Part shown: positions 8,625 to 17,100 of the stretch, piece by piece
How positions within the stretch are numbered: position 1 is the first letter of the stretch
How the letters are laid out: the number at the start of each line of letters is the position of its first letter
NCBI GenBank assembly: GCA_022824025.1
Contig: JAJEBF010000056.1
Location: forward strand, 1-64,000
DNA: 64,000 bases
Source of the DNA: Caldilineaceae bacterium
GTDB lineage: Bacteria; Chloroflexota; Anaerolineae; Caldilineales; Caldilineaceae
Reading direction: 5' to 3'
Program-made: the position numbers and the translations under genes
Notes under the pieces: model-generated
What the model was told of the DNA's origin: nothing
The model's database searches: none
What the model saw: only the letters and a program-made list of their open reading frames with translations

Positions 8625-9650
8625 TTACCCTCTGCTCCTGACGCCAGCGGGCCTGTGCCCCGCCTTCCGTTCCAGTCCACCGTCCTGCCCAACCGTCTCC
8701 TCCGCCCGCTCGATCAGTTCGACAAATATCTCCTCCAGATTCGGCTCCCCCGGCGAAACGCTGATCAGGTCCATACCCGCGGTCCGCGCCCGCTCCACCA
8801 GGTCGAACACCGACATGTCGTCGCCAACCTCGCCGGAAAGGACCGTGTGCCCGTTCTCCTGGCTGGCCGCGAAGCCGGGGAAAACGCCGTTCTTCTCCAT
8901 ATCGACCACGCCCCGCAGCCGCACCTGATAGAACTCCCGCCGGAACAGGTCCAGCAGCTCCGCGGTGGGGCGGTGGGCCAGCAGCTTTCCATGGCTCATG
9001 ATCGCAACCTGGTCGCAGAGATTCTCGGCCATGTCCAGCTGATGCGTCGTCAGCACAACCGTCTTGCCCCGCTCCTTTGCCAGCTGAACGATCCATTCCT
9101 GAACTGTGCGCGACGCATGCACGTCCAACCCCAACGTCGGCTCGTCCAGCAGGACGATCGGCGGGTCCGCGATCAGCGCCGCCGCGATCGCCACCTTCTG
9201 CTGCATGCCCCGGCTGAATTCGCCCACCGGGTCTTTGCGCCGCTCCCAAAGGTCCAGCTCCCGCAACAGCTGTTCCGCCCTCGCCTTCAGCAATCCGCTC
9301 GACGAGATTCCCTTGATCCGGCCAAAGTAGAGCAGGTTCTGCCACGCGTTCATGCGCCAGTAGACGTTGCGCGTCCCCTCCAACACCGCGCCGATCTGCC
9401 GCATCGCCTGGCCCCGCTGCTTCAGCACGTCGTAGCCGTTCAGTCGAACCGTGCCCGTTGTCGGCTGCACCAGCCCGCAGGCCATCTTGATCGTCGTTGT
9501 CTTGCCAGCTCCATTTGAGCCCAGGAAACCGAACACCTGCCCAGCCTCCACCGTCAGGTTCAACAGGCTCACGGCCTCAACGTCGTTGCCTCCGCGGCTG
9601 CGGAATGTTTTGCTTAGAGATTCGATCTCGATCGCTGCCTTCATCTTCAT
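8625..9650 (-). CDS. ABC transporter ATP-binding protein (ABC-2 exporter)
   Basis: This ATPase of about 341 residues has Walker A GSNGAGKTT, signature FSRGMQQK (a variant of LSGGQ), Walker B IVLLDEPTLGLD and switch histidine TTHQLD. The extra 100 residues after the nucleotide-binding domain are typical of CcmA/NodI/DrrA-like exporters. I chose the ATG at 9650; a TTG at 9656 and an ATG at 9644 are alternatives. It is sandwiched between an unknown protein (7-base gap) and the permease (4-base gap) in the DUF2089 operon, suggesting that the exporter works with the envelope-stress proteins encoded upstream. Confidence 0.92.
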   Translation of the reverse strand: MKMKAAIEIESLSKTFRSRGGNDVEAVSLLNLTVEAGQVFGFLGSNGAGKTTTIKMACGLVQPTTGTVRLNGYDVLKQRGQAMRQIGAVLEGTRNVYWRMNAWQNLLYFGRIKGISSSGLLKARAEQLLRELDLWERRKDPVGEFSRGMQQKVAIAAALIADPPIVLLDEPTLGLDVHASRTVQEWIVQLAKERGKTVVLTTHQLDMAENLCDQVAIMSHGKLLAHRPTAELLDLFRREFYQVRLRGVVDMEKNGVFPGFAASQENGHTVLSGEVGDDMSVFDLVERARTAGMDLISVSPGEPNLEEIFVELIERAEETVGQDGGLERKAGHRPAGVRSRG

Positions 9651-9657
9651 CGTCAAT

Positions 9658-10116
9658 TCAGTCCAATCCGATCACTAAGAGCTCTTCTTTTTCGTTCTTC
9701 CCCTCGTACATGCGCACGAACTCCAGAGGCATGCAAGATTCCAGGAATCGCTCCGGCGGCACCCCTTGCGGTCGGCGGCTCTCTTCGATAAAGCGAAATG
9801 CCTGCGACCAGCTCAGTTTCTGTTGGAAGAGCGCGCCGATCAGGGGCAAGGGGACTGGAATGCGAAGGTCCAACACGCTGGACTTTTCGTTCGCCACATG
9901 TTCGTACTTGTATATGCGCAGCCAGAAAAAGAGTAGCCTGCGCCAGAATACGCTCGGTCCCTGGTGGCTGTTCTCCTGGACCTGGCGCACAATCTCAGGT
10001 AACGTCTCCTGTCTTCCTTGCCGCGTCTCCGCCAAGAGGCTGTCACTTCGGACAGCAATCGCGGACGAGGAACGAGTTGACAATGGCCGGCCGTCATTCT
10101 GATCGTCTCTCTCCAT
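9658..10116 (-). CDS. Hypothetical protein of the DUF2089 / ABC operon
   Basis: This 152-aa protein is not recognised. The first half is charged and low-complexity. The middle holds an aromatic, basic stretch (FWRRLLFFWLRIYKY), possibly membrane-associated. The C-terminal part (LDLRIPVPLPLIGALF ... LLVIGLD) resembles in pattern the C-terminal strands of the SHOCT-like protein at 7237-7623, though no helical EGKI motif is present. The start at 10116 follows GGAGGAAGAGG; the frame continues upstream into the preceding gene. Its position between the repeat protein and the ATPase, with a 7-base gap to the latter, shows it belongs to the operon. Confidence 0.6.
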   Translation of the reverse strand: MERDDQNDGRPLSTRSSSAIAVRSDSLLAETRQGRQETLPEIVRQVQENSHQGPSVFWRRLLFFWLRIYKYEHVANEKSSVLDLRIPVPLPLIGALFQQKLSWSQAFRFIEESRRPQGVPPERFLESCMPLEFVRMYEGKNEKEELLVIGLD

Positions 10117-10171
10117 CCTCTTCCTCCATGCTTTCCCGCGCCGCCCCGCCAGGCGGCGCGTCTTACGGTTC

Positions 10172-11677
10172 TCACGTCTCACTGCCCAGTGCATTCAACA
10201 ACTGTTCCGCCTCTGCGGCTGTGATCTTGCCCTCCGCCAGCATACGCAGAACCGTCATCCGCTCCTCCTCGGAGACCGGCTCGACGTCCGCCCCGCTCTC
10301 AACGTCCAACTCCACATTCACGTCCACTTCCTCAAAGTCAGTCAGCGGCTTCTCGTCTCGCGCCGCAGAACCGTGCGCCGACGCATCCGTATCGAAGCTG
10401 AAGCTCCAGCTGCGTGCATCCTCCCAATTGCCTTCAGCCGCCCTCTTTCCCGCCGCCCGCAGCGTCCTCCGCAGCGTCTTGCCCAGCGAGCGGGAGGCGC
10501 GGCGTTGCGCGCGCGCCGCGTGACGTGCTCCTCTCACGCCCTCTTCCTCGCCAAGACCTTTCAATATGCCGGCGGACTCGAGGTGCATGCTGCCTCCGGC
10601 GATAAGGGAATAACTGCTCTGCCCCGCACCAGCACGGAACGTATGCACGCCCGGACCGCGCGCGACCAGCGTGGGGCCGCCTTCGACCGTGAGCGCACCG
10701 CCGCAGACCGCTTTGAAGGACCCCCCTTCCTTTTCGTCCAAACGGCACCGCACATCCCCGCCTGCAGTAACGTTGACATTTCCACGGATCCCCGCCAGCG
10801 CGACACTGCCGCCGCATTTGGCCGAAAGCGAGCCGCCGCATCCCTCTACGACGAGGTCGCCGCCCACTCCGCCCAGCGAGACCGACCCGCCCACTTCGCG
10901 CAGCGTCGCCCCCCCGTGCGCTTTCCGGCAGGCCAGCGCGCCCCGCACGCTCTCAGCTGTGAGATCGCCCATCACCCGCCTCGCGGCAACCTCGCCGACG
11001 TCCGTGAGATGCAACGACCCATTCACCGCGTCGCAGGCGACATTGCCCCGCACCTCGCGCAGGCTGACCTGTCCTCGCGCCTTGCCGACCGCGGCCGCGC
11101 CATCGACGTTGATGAACTCCACCGAGCCGTCCGCTCTCTCGACCACTGCGTTTCCGCCCGCGTTCAGCACGTCCATGTCCGCGCGCGCCCGCTCTACGCG
11201 TACGCTGGAGACATTTCGCAGTGTCAATCGTCCTGAAGCCTCGGCAATTGAGATTCCGCCCCCTATGTGCTCGGCCGTCAGATCGCCCTGCGCGCGCGCC
11301 GTCACATCCACGCCGCCGGCCACGTTCGTCAGGTTCACCCGTCCCGCCGCGCGCTCGATGCACACACTGCCGACATTCTCAACCAGCAGATCGCCGCCGG
11401 CCTGCGTCAGCGCCACGCCGCCCTGCAGGTTGCTTACCTTCACCTGTCCTCTCGCCGCGCTCTCGACCAGTGCGCTCGCCAGCGGCAGGCGCACCGTACA
11501 CGCAGATTCAGCCTCGATCTCGATCCGCTCATCCCCGGCCTCCACCACCGGAGACCCGTGCTCTCCCTCCGCCTCAATCAGCGCCCGGTCCCACCCCTCG
11601 ACATGCAGATCCCCTCCGCAACGGATCCGTACCCGCGGCTCGGGAGATTCCGGCTCCACCTGAATCAGCTCGCTCAT
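10172..11677 (-). CDS. Repeat-rich beta-helix-like protein with C-terminal SHOCT-like domain
   Basis: This 501-residue protein has residues about 20-370 built of roughly twenty short repeats of 18-22 residues, each a pair of strands with the pattern LTVEHVGG-V-L--V-G (for example GGISIAEASGRLTLRNV, GDLVVEGCGGSLSAKCGG). This fits a right-handed beta-solenoid like the DUF4097 adhesin-like proteins. A basic linker (about 380-430) leads to an acidic stretch and a final EERMTVLRMLAEGKITAAEAEQLLNALG helical hairpin, the same domain as in the protein at 7237-7623. No signal peptide or transmembrane segment is seen. In Bacillus the YvlB/LiaX relatives respond to cell-envelope damage. It lies 66 bases downstream of the DUF2089 gene. 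Confidence 0.75.
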   Translation of the reverse strand: MSELIQVEPESPEPRVRIRCGGDLHVEGWDRALIEAEGEHGSPVVEAGDERIEIEAESACTVRLPLASALVESAARGQVKVSNLQGGVALTQAGGDLLVENVGSVCIERAAGRVNLTNVAGGVDVTARAQGDLTAEHIGGGISIAEASGRLTLRNVSSVRVERARADMDVLNAGGNAVVERADGSVEFINVDGAAAVGKARGQVSLREVRGNVACDAVNGSLHLTDVGEVAARRVMGDLTAESVRGALACRKAHGGATLREVGGSVSLGGVGGDLVVEGCGGSLSAKCGGSVALAGIRGNVNVTAGGDVRCRLDEKEGGSFKAVCGGALTVEGGPTLVARGPGVHTFRAGAGQSSYSLIAGGSMHLESAGILKGLGEEEGVRGARHAARAQRRASRSLGKTLRRTLRAAGKRAAEGNWEDARSWSFSFDTDASAHGSAARDEKPLTDFEEVDVNVELDVESGADVEPVSEEERMTVLRMLAEGKITAAEAEQLLNALGSET

Positions 11678-11743
11678 TTGGTTCCCCTCTCCATGCTTCT
11701 CATCTTTCCCTGCCCATTTCGCCAGTCCGCCGCGCCGGAAACC

Positions 11744-12127
11744 CTATCGGCTTTGCAGCTGCGCCATCGCCGCTTCATAGTTTATTTCGCCGGCCTCCAG
11801 CTGTGCCAGAATTTGCCGCCGCGCCTTCTCCGGCAGCGGCGCGGGCTCATCACGACCAGGCTCAAAGCCCATCGCGCGGATCATTTCATGCAGCCGTCCG
11901 CGCAGCGTCGGGTACGAGAGGCCCAGCTCCTCCTCCATCCGGTTAAACTTTCCTTCACAGCGGATAAACGTGGCCGCGAACGCCAGCTGCTCTTGCGTCA
12001 GGCCGCGAAACGGCGTCTCCACCAGGAATCGCCCCTCCACCTTCGTGTCACACTCACGGCAGAAAAACCCCGTTACCGTCAGGTCTTGGGCCTTACAGAT
12101 TGGACAGGCGGTCGGTAGAGGATTCAT
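11744..12127 (-). CDS. DUF2089 domain protein (zinc-ribbon, helix-turn-helix-like)
   Basis: This 127-aa protein has an N-terminal zinc ribbon (CPICKAQ ... CRECD), then LTQEQLAFAATFIRCEGKFNRMEEELGLSYPTLRGRLHEMIRAMGF, the helix-turn-helix-like core of DUF2089. A C-terminal ARRQILAQLEAGEINYEAAMAQLQS hairpin resembles a SHOCT-like domain. Family members are probable DNA-binding regulators that precede YvlB-type and ABC genes, so this is the likely regulator of the operon. The ATG overlaps the stop of the upstream small gene in an ATGA junction, pointing to coupled translation. Confidence 0.85.
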   Translation of the reverse strand: MNPLPTACPICKAQDLTVTGFFCRECDTKVEGRFLVETPFRGLTQEQLAFAATFIRCEGKFNRMEEELGLSYPTLRGRLHEMIRAMGFEPGRDEPAPLPEKARRQILAQLEAGEINYEAAMAQLQSR

Positions 12128-12369
12128 AGCGTCCCCTCCATTCCGTCATGTCTCGAATATGCGGGCAAAACCAGCTTCGCTTCGGCCCGCCGGTAACGCC
12201 GCTGCAGAGCGACGCCCCACGCCACCAGCGACTCACCGATACGCGCGAACAACAGCGCCTGCCAGCGCGGCGTGCGCCGGTACGGCCGAAGTCCCTGGTA
12301 CGCCGGCGCCTCCGATGTCAGCCTCTCCATCCGCAGCTTCTGCTCCAACGCCATCCTTTCGATAAACAT
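12124..12369 (-). CDS. Small hypothetical protein, first gene of the DUF2089 operon
   Basis: This 81-residue basic protein (many Arg, one short hydrophobic stretch ARIGESLVAWGVALQRRYR) has no recognised domain. The ATG at 12369 follows GAGGG at good spacing and lies about 50 bases downstream of a near-consensus promoter. Its stop overlaps the DUF2089 start by four bases. These signals argue that it is a real gene even though it is short. It could be a membrane-surface adaptor for the regulator; that is speculation. Confidence 0.65.
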   Translation of the reverse strand: MFIERMALEQKLRMERLTSEAPAYQGLRPYRRTPRWQALLFARIGESLVAWGVALQRRYRRAEAKLVLPAYSRHDGMEGTL

Positions 12370-12418
12370 TCCGCACCCTCACTTCCAATTTCTTAATGAA
12401 GAATCACATATAATCAAG

Positions 12419-12447
12419 ATAATACTTCACTATTTTACATTTGTCAA
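12419..12447 (-). promoter_or_regulatory. Strong sigma70-type promoter of the DUF2089 operon
   Basis: On the minus strand TTGACA (complement of 12442-12447) is followed by a 17-base spacer and TATTAT (complement of 12419-12424). This is one mismatch from consensus, in an AT-rich island of about 100 bases unlike the GC-rich surroundings. The start of transcription would be near 12412, about 43 bases before the 12369 ATG. Confidence 0.75.
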
Positions 12448-12858
12448 TACCAATTCTTTATTTTTCTAATATTTCAGTTGAAATCCCAGGAATTCATCCG
12501 TTTCCTTATGTCTTGCTATGATTCCGAACGAAAAAAGTATAGAATCCTGTAATCCAAGAGCATTTGCGCATTCGTCTTTCAAGGCTTGGTCGTCAACATG
12601 CACTGCCAGCGATCCCCTGAAATAGGCGCGTTGCATGTTCGCAACTGTTTTCGCGCCCTTGCGGGGTCCTCGCCTTCTGACCATCTGCTATACTGAACCG
12701 CCGGACCGGCTCTGTGTTGTTCCCGGAAGCGCATCGAGACCGGCTAAAGTACCTGCGCTCGTCCTCCGGCGGTTGCCATTGCATCGTCCCGCGCAAAGGT
12801 CACGGAACCCTTGGCACTGTCCCTGACTTCTCACATTCGAATTGAAGAGTGCAATAAA
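12448..12858. other. Divergent intergenic region
   Basis: These 411 bases separate the minus-strand DUF2089 operon from the plus-strand Gfo/Idh gene. The part next to the promoter is AT-rich. I see no RNA gene. A short hairpin (GTTGC ... GCAAC near 12632) and an extended -10 element at 12686-12694 are the only signals. A 72-codon minus-strand frame (12466-12684) is judged too weak to call. Confidence 0.5.
12686..12694 (+). promoter_or_regulatory. Possible extended -10 promoter for the Gfo/Idh gene
   Basis: TGCTATACT fits the extended -10 pattern TGnTATAAT with one mismatch. No good -35 element lies 17 bases upstream. It would give a leader of about 160 bases before the 12859 ATG. Confidence 0.3.
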
Positions 12859-13974
12859 ATGGGCGAATCCACCTTAATACAAGATGCCGCGAAGAGCGCA
12901 CCAATCCGCGTCGGCGTGCTTGGCCTCGGACAAGGCCGCTCCCACCTGCGCGCCTTCCAGATGTTGGACGGATCAGCCGTATCGGCCGTCTGCGACCAGG
13001 ATGAACGCCTGGCCGAGCGCGTGGCGCAAGAGTTCGAGGTCAGTACGCGCCACACCACCTACGCGGCCATGCTCGAAGACAACAGTATCGACCTGATCGT
13101 CGTCGCAACCCCCGACCACCTGCACGGGCAGCACGCCATCATGGCCCTGGAGGCGGGCAAACACGTCCTCTCCGAAATCCCCATGGCCACCACGCTGGAC
13201 GAATGCCGGCGCATCGTCGAGCTCACCGACCGTCACGGGCTCAAATATCACATGGGCAACCAGGTCCGCTATGCCTTCTGCCTGCGCGACGTGCAGCGCA
13301 TGATCCGCGCCGGCGACCTCGGCGAGGTCTTCTACGGCGAGGGCGAGTACCTCCACGCCATGGACGACATCGTCAGCCACCGCCCGCCCGATCACTGGCG
13401 CATCCATCCCCAGACGCCCCAGACCACCCTCCTCGGCGGCGGCCCCCACGCCATCGACACGCTCCGCTGGCTGATGGGCGTCGACTTTGTCGAAGCGCAG
13501 GCCTACAACGCGGAACTACCTTCCCGCTGGCAGACTACACACACCACCGTCGCCATTTTCAAAGCCAGCAACGGCGGCGTCGCCAAAGTAACCGTATCCT
13601 ACGGCATGGCGCGCCCCTACTGCCTCTACTACTCCGTTTACGGCAGCGCCGGATCCTTCGAGCGCACGCGCGACCAGGGCGGCGCGGTCGAAGATACCAT
13701 CAACTTTCACTATCACACCAAAATCGAAGGGGCACGGCGCATGGCGCCCGTCACCGTCCCCAACTGGAGCAATCCCGCGATTCAGAGGCAGCACGCGCTC
13801 GGACACGGCACCATGGAGATCGAGCAGGCCCAACAGTTTCTTCATGCCATCATCACCGACGAGGAACCCGAAATCGGGCCGCGCGAGGCCGCCCGTTCCA
13901 CCGCCGCCGGAATCTGCGCACTCCAGTCCGCTCAGCAAGGAGGCGGTCCGGTCGCAGTCCCGGCTTTCGATTGA
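12859..13974 (+). CDS. Gfo/Idh/MocA family oxidoreductase
   Basis: This 371-aa NAD(P)-dependent sugar or cyclitol dehydrogenase starts with a Rossmann motif (IRVGVLGLGQGRSHLRAF) and ends with the two-domain Gfo/Idh/MocA beta-sheet domain. The usual EKP dinucleotide-binding triad appears as EIP (LSEIPMATT), so the catalytic-lysine position is Ile here. This is unusual and could change or abolish dehydrogenase chemistry. A conserved GGGPHAID helix follows. The frame extends to a TTG at 12811, but the ATG at 12859 with GAAGAG upstream is preferred. It heads a plus-strand group with the deacetylase-like fusion and the enolase-superfamily gene. Confidence 0.88.
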   Translation: MGESTLIQDAAKSAPIRVGVLGLGQGRSHLRAFQMLDGSAVSAVCDQDERLAERVAQEFEVSTRHTTYAAMLEDNSIDLIVVATPDHLHGQHAIMALEAGKHVLSEIPMATTLDECRRIVELTDRHGLKYHMGNQVRYAFCLRDVQRMIRAGDLGEVFYGEGEYLHAMDDIVSHRPPDHWRIHPQTPQTTLLGGGPHAIDTLRWLMGVDFVEAQAYNAELPSRWQTTHTTVAIFKASNGGVAKVTVSYGMARPYCLYYSVYGSAGSFERTRDQGGAVEDTINFHYHTKIEGARRMAPVTVPNWSNPAIQRQHALGHGTMEIEQAQQFLHAIITDEEPEIGPREAARSTAAGICALQSAQQGGGPVAVPAFD

Positions 13975-14062
13975 GGCGCAACCTTTCTGCGCGGCGCCGT
14001 GAACACGCTCCACCGCGGCCTTTCCGCGACCCGGCCAGCATCCGCAAGACGAGGCGCCAACG

Positions 14063-15781
14063 ATGCTCCTGTTCCATCATGTAGGGGAAGCGCGCAGCCG
14101 TTACAGCCGCTATCTGGCTGAAATTCTGCGCATGGAAGGGTTTGTTGATTTTGCCGAAGAGGATATCAGCGCGCTTGAGGGCAGCCTGTTGGCCCAGCAT
14201 GATCTGGTCATTTTGCCGCGCGTCGCGCTCCGCCGCGTCCAGGCGGGCCAGATGGTCGACTATGTGGGCCATGGCGGGCGGCTCATCGCCTTTCAGCCCG
14301 AGCCGCAGCTCTCTGAAGAGCTGGGTCTGCGCCCTTCATACCGCGGCCTCGACGGCGGGCTGCTTCATATCGATTCCCGCCATCCCGCCCTCACCGGTCT
14401 TTGCCCCGAATCCGTCCAGGTCGTCACCCCTGCCATTGCCTGGTCTCCAGACGCCTCCGATGGACTGAGCCGGCTGGCCGCCATCCACCCAGCCGGGAAC
14501 GAGGATGAGGAGAGCTCGCCCGCCGTCGTCTTCGCAACCGTCGGCCGCGGCGCGGCAGTCCTGGTTTCCTATGACCTTCCCTACACCGTGGCCCGCCTGC
14601 GGCAAGGCAACCCCGAACATGTTGATCTCTGTTTCGCCGGCCTCGATGGCATCTACCGCCCCAGCGAGCTCTTCGTAGGACAGCTTCCCCTCGAACAGAT
14701 GCTGATTCCTCAGGCCGATCTGCACTGCGCGCTGCTGGCCCGGCTCATCGAAGAGCTGGCGCCCCGGCCCCGCCTCTGGTACTATCCCCGCGCTGAGCAG
14801 ACCAGCGTCATGATCATGACCAGCGACGACGACTGGTCCACCCTGGAGCAGTTCGATCAACTGCTCGACGCGTTGCGCCGCCGGAATGCCGGCTGCACCT
14901 TCTATGTCGTCCCCAACACCAATCTCACGCGGGACAGGATCGACGCCTGGGAGGCCGAAGGCCATACCTTCAGCGTCCACCCTGCCCTCGAAGCCGACAC
15001 CGTGCGCGGGATGAAGATCGAGGAGCCGCAGAGCGCCCTGGTTGGCCCCATGCTGACCGAAAACATCGCCCGCTTCCAGGCCGAGTTCGGCCGCCCGGTC
15101 CGCACCGTTCGCCAGCACGCCGTGCGCTGGCTCGGCTATGTCGACGCGGCCCGCGAACTGGCCGACCTGGGCGTGCGCATGGACCTGAACTACCTCGCGG
15201 TCTCGCCATTCCTCGGCTACATGTGCGGCTCTGGCCGGCCGCTCCGCTTCGTCGACGAAACCGGCGCCCTCATCGACTGCTTCCAGCAACCCACCCACTG
15301 GACCGAAGAGTGCCTGATCCATCCGGAATTCGTCTTCAGTTTCAAGTGGACGGTCGAACGGGCGCTGGCAGAGACCGGCGCCATCATCCGCCGCGCCGCC
15401 CGCCGCTACTACACGCCCGTCGCTCTCAACTCCCACCCGGTCAGCTTTGCCACCTACTCCAGCCCCCTTATCGAAGGCAACTGGAACGCCGCCGCAGAAG
15501 AGGGGATGCCCATCCTCTCCGCTGACGACTGGCTCGACTGGACTCAGTCTCGCGACCAGGTCCGCATTGCTTTGGACGCCGAAGGGGGGACACTCTACAC
15601 CGATTCTCCATTGCCCGCATTGACTCTTCTCCTGCCGCCGGCCCTGGATGCGGGCCCAACGGAAGGGCAAACCGGCATGCGGGAACGCTGGGGCCGCCGC
15701 TATGCAACCATCACATTCAGCGACCTCTCCCCAGGCGTACCCTATCGATTCGACTATTCCAGCGGAGCAGCTTCAAAATGA
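14063..15781 (+). CDS. GATase-like / polysaccharide-deacetylase-like fusion protein
   Basis: In this 572-residue protein, residues 1 to about 215 look like a class I glutamine-amidotransferase-like fold (MLLFHHVG..., DLVILPRVALRR, GHGGRLIAFQPE, GAAVLVSYDLPYTVARLRQG), as found beside glycosidase domains, without an obvious nucleophile Cys. Residues about 245-500 show a NodB-like deacetylase pattern: IMTSDDDWS (DDD at 255-257), FSVHP for a metal His, and RTVRQHAVRW. A short beta-rich tail follows. No signal peptide is seen. The stop overlaps the next gene by ATGA. The likely role is removal of an N- or O-acyl group from a saccharide, but the substrate is unknown. Confidence 0.75.
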   Translation: MLLFHHVGEARSRYSRYLAEILRMEGFVDFAEEDISALEGSLLAQHDLVILPRVALRRVQAGQMVDYVGHGGRLIAFQPEPQLSEELGLRPSYRGLDGGLLHIDSRHPALTGLCPESVQVVTPAIAWSPDASDGLSRLAAIHPAGNEDEESSPAVVFATVGRGAAVLVSYDLPYTVARLRQGNPEHVDLCFAGLDGIYRPSELFVGQLPLEQMLIPQADLHCALLARLIEELAPRPRLWYYPRAEQTSVMIMTSDDDWSTLEQFDQLLDALRRRNAGCTFYVVPNTNLTRDRIDAWEAEGHTFSVHPALEADTVRGMKIEEPQSALVGPMLTENIARFQAEFGRPVRTVRQHAVRWLGYVDAARELADLGVRMDLNYLAVSPFLGYMCGSGRPLRFVDETGALIDCFQQPTHWTEECLIHPEFVFSFKWTVERALAETGAIIRRAARRYYTPVALNSHPVSFATYSSPLIEGNWNAAAEEGMPILSADDWLDWTQSRDQVRIALDAEGGTLYTDSPLPALTLLLPPALDAGPTEGQTGMRERWGRRYATITFSDLSPGVPYRFDYSSGAASK

Positions 15782-16896
15782 AAATAACGCGGATTGAGAC
15801 CATTCCCGTAAACGTGCCCATCAATCCTGAACGGGCCATCCGCGGCGGACGCGGCGGCCATACTGAGTCCCCCTTTCTCCTCGTTAGAATCCACACCGAC
15901 GAGGGTCTTGAAGGGCTTGGCGAGGTCTCCTGCACCCCAATCTGGAGCGGCGAGGACCAGTTCACCGCCGCCCACCTGATCCAGCGCATTCTCGCGCCGC
16001 TGCTGACAGGCCAGGACCCAACCGCAATCGAACGTCTGATGGCCGCGGTCAACGCCGCTGTTGCCAACAACCCCTTCACCAAATCCGCTATCGAGATGGC
16101 TCTGTGGGATATCCTCGGCAAGGTCGCCGGCCTGCCGCTCTACCGTCTCCTCGGCGGCCCCGTGCGCGACGAGATCAAAACCAAATTCTCAGTGTCCGGA
16201 TTGGCCCCGGCCAGGGCCGCCGCCATCGCAGCCTGGGCCGTGGAGCAGGGCTTCGACACCATGAAGGTCAAGGTCGGTCTCGAGCCCGCCGAAGACATCG
16301 CCCGCGTCGCCGCGGTGCGCGACGCCGTCGGCCCCGATGTGCGCCTCGGCGTGGACGCCAACGGGGGCTGGTCCGTCCGCGCCGCCGTCCAGACCATCCA
16401 CCAGCTCTACCAGTACGACATCTACTTCGTCGAGCAGCCGACCCCCGACCAGGACGTGACCTGGCTCGCCGACGTGCGCCGCCGCACCCACCTGCCCGTC
16501 ATGGCCGACGAGATCGTCTACTCTCCCCAGGACGCGATGGCCGTCGCCCGCGCCCAGGCCGCCGACGTTTTCTCCATCTACGTCGGCAAAGGCGGCATCT
16601 CGCCCGCCCGCGACGTTGCCGCCGTGGCCCAGGCAGCAGGACTCGTCTGCACCGTGGGCAGCAACCTCGAACTGGGCATCGGCAACGCCGCCATGTGCCA
16701 TCTCGCCGTCTCTACCCTCGCGATCGACGCCGACACCTTTCCCTGCGATATCCTCAGCCCCTTTTTCTACGAGACCGACCTGCTCCAGGATCCCCTCCCC
16801 ATCCGCGCCGGCTGGGCCAGCCCGCCCACAGGCCCAGGGCTCGGCGTGCGACTCGACGAAGACAAAGTCGCCTTCTACCGCGCCGACAAAGGCTGA
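15778..16896 (+). CDS. Mandelate racemase / muconate-lactonizing enzyme family protein
   Basis: This 372-aa enolase-superfamily protein has an N-terminal capping domain (about 1-125) and a modified TIM barrel with KVK (Lys163, Lys165), metal ligands Asp193 (DANGG), Glu219 (VEQP) and the ADE at 243-245, plus GKGG (Lys271). The KxK plus later Lys pattern marks the MLE subgroup (cycloisomerase, dipeptide epimerase, N-succinylamino-acid racemase and similar). The exact reaction is not inferable. It starts inside the stop of the deacetylase-like gene. A dipeptide-epimerase role would fit the peptide transporters nearby but is only a guess. Confidence 0.9.
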   Translation: MKITRIETIPVNVPINPERAIRGGRGGHTESPFLLVRIHTDEGLEGLGEVSCTPIWSGEDQFTAAHLIQRILAPLLTGQDPTAIERLMAAVNAAVANNPFTKSAIEMALWDILGKVAGLPLYRLLGGPVRDEIKTKFSVSGLAPARAAAIAAWAVEQGFDTMKVKVGLEPAEDIARVAAVRDAVGPDVRLGVDANGGWSVRAAVQTIHQLYQYDIYFVEQPTPDQDVTWLADVRRRTHLPVMADEIVYSPQDAMAVARAQAADVFSIYVGKGGISPARDVAAVAQAAGLVCTVGSNLELGIGNAAMCHLAVSTLAIDADTFPCDILSPFFYETDLLQDPLPIRAGWASPPTGPGLGVRLDEDKVAFYRADKG

Positions 16897-16975
16897 CCCC
16901 GGCCCAGCATCACCCCCCCCAAATTCACAGTGCAGACAGAGTCGGCCCAGAATCCAATCCGCCAAGCTGGACAAC

Positions 16976-16999
16976 AAAAAACCCCGCTCAATAGCGGGG
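16976..16999 (-). terminator. Intrinsic terminator of peptide-transporter cassette A
   Basis: CCCCGCT and AGCGGGG (16982-16988 and 16993-16999) form a 7-bp stem with a 4-base loop. On the minus strand it is followed by a run of six T residues (complement of 16976-16981). It lies about 100 bases after the stop of the permease gene at 17101. Confidence 0.8.
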
Positions 17000-17100
17000 C
17001 CAACAAGAGATATAAGGGACCTGGAACCTTCCGTCCCACCAACCACCGCATACGCGGCAGCCGACACGCAGCTACGATCCGACCGCCAGAAACGGAACGC

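Noticed and set aside
12466-12684. A 72-codon minus-strand frame in the divergent intergenic region
   Set aside because: No recognised domain, no convincing ribosome-binding site, and the operon promoter lies directly downstream. It may be real but is not supported.
14336-15670. A 444-codon minus-strand frame opposite the deacetylase-like gene
   Set aside because: Antisense shadow; the plus-strand frame has clear motifs and the ATGA link to the next gene.
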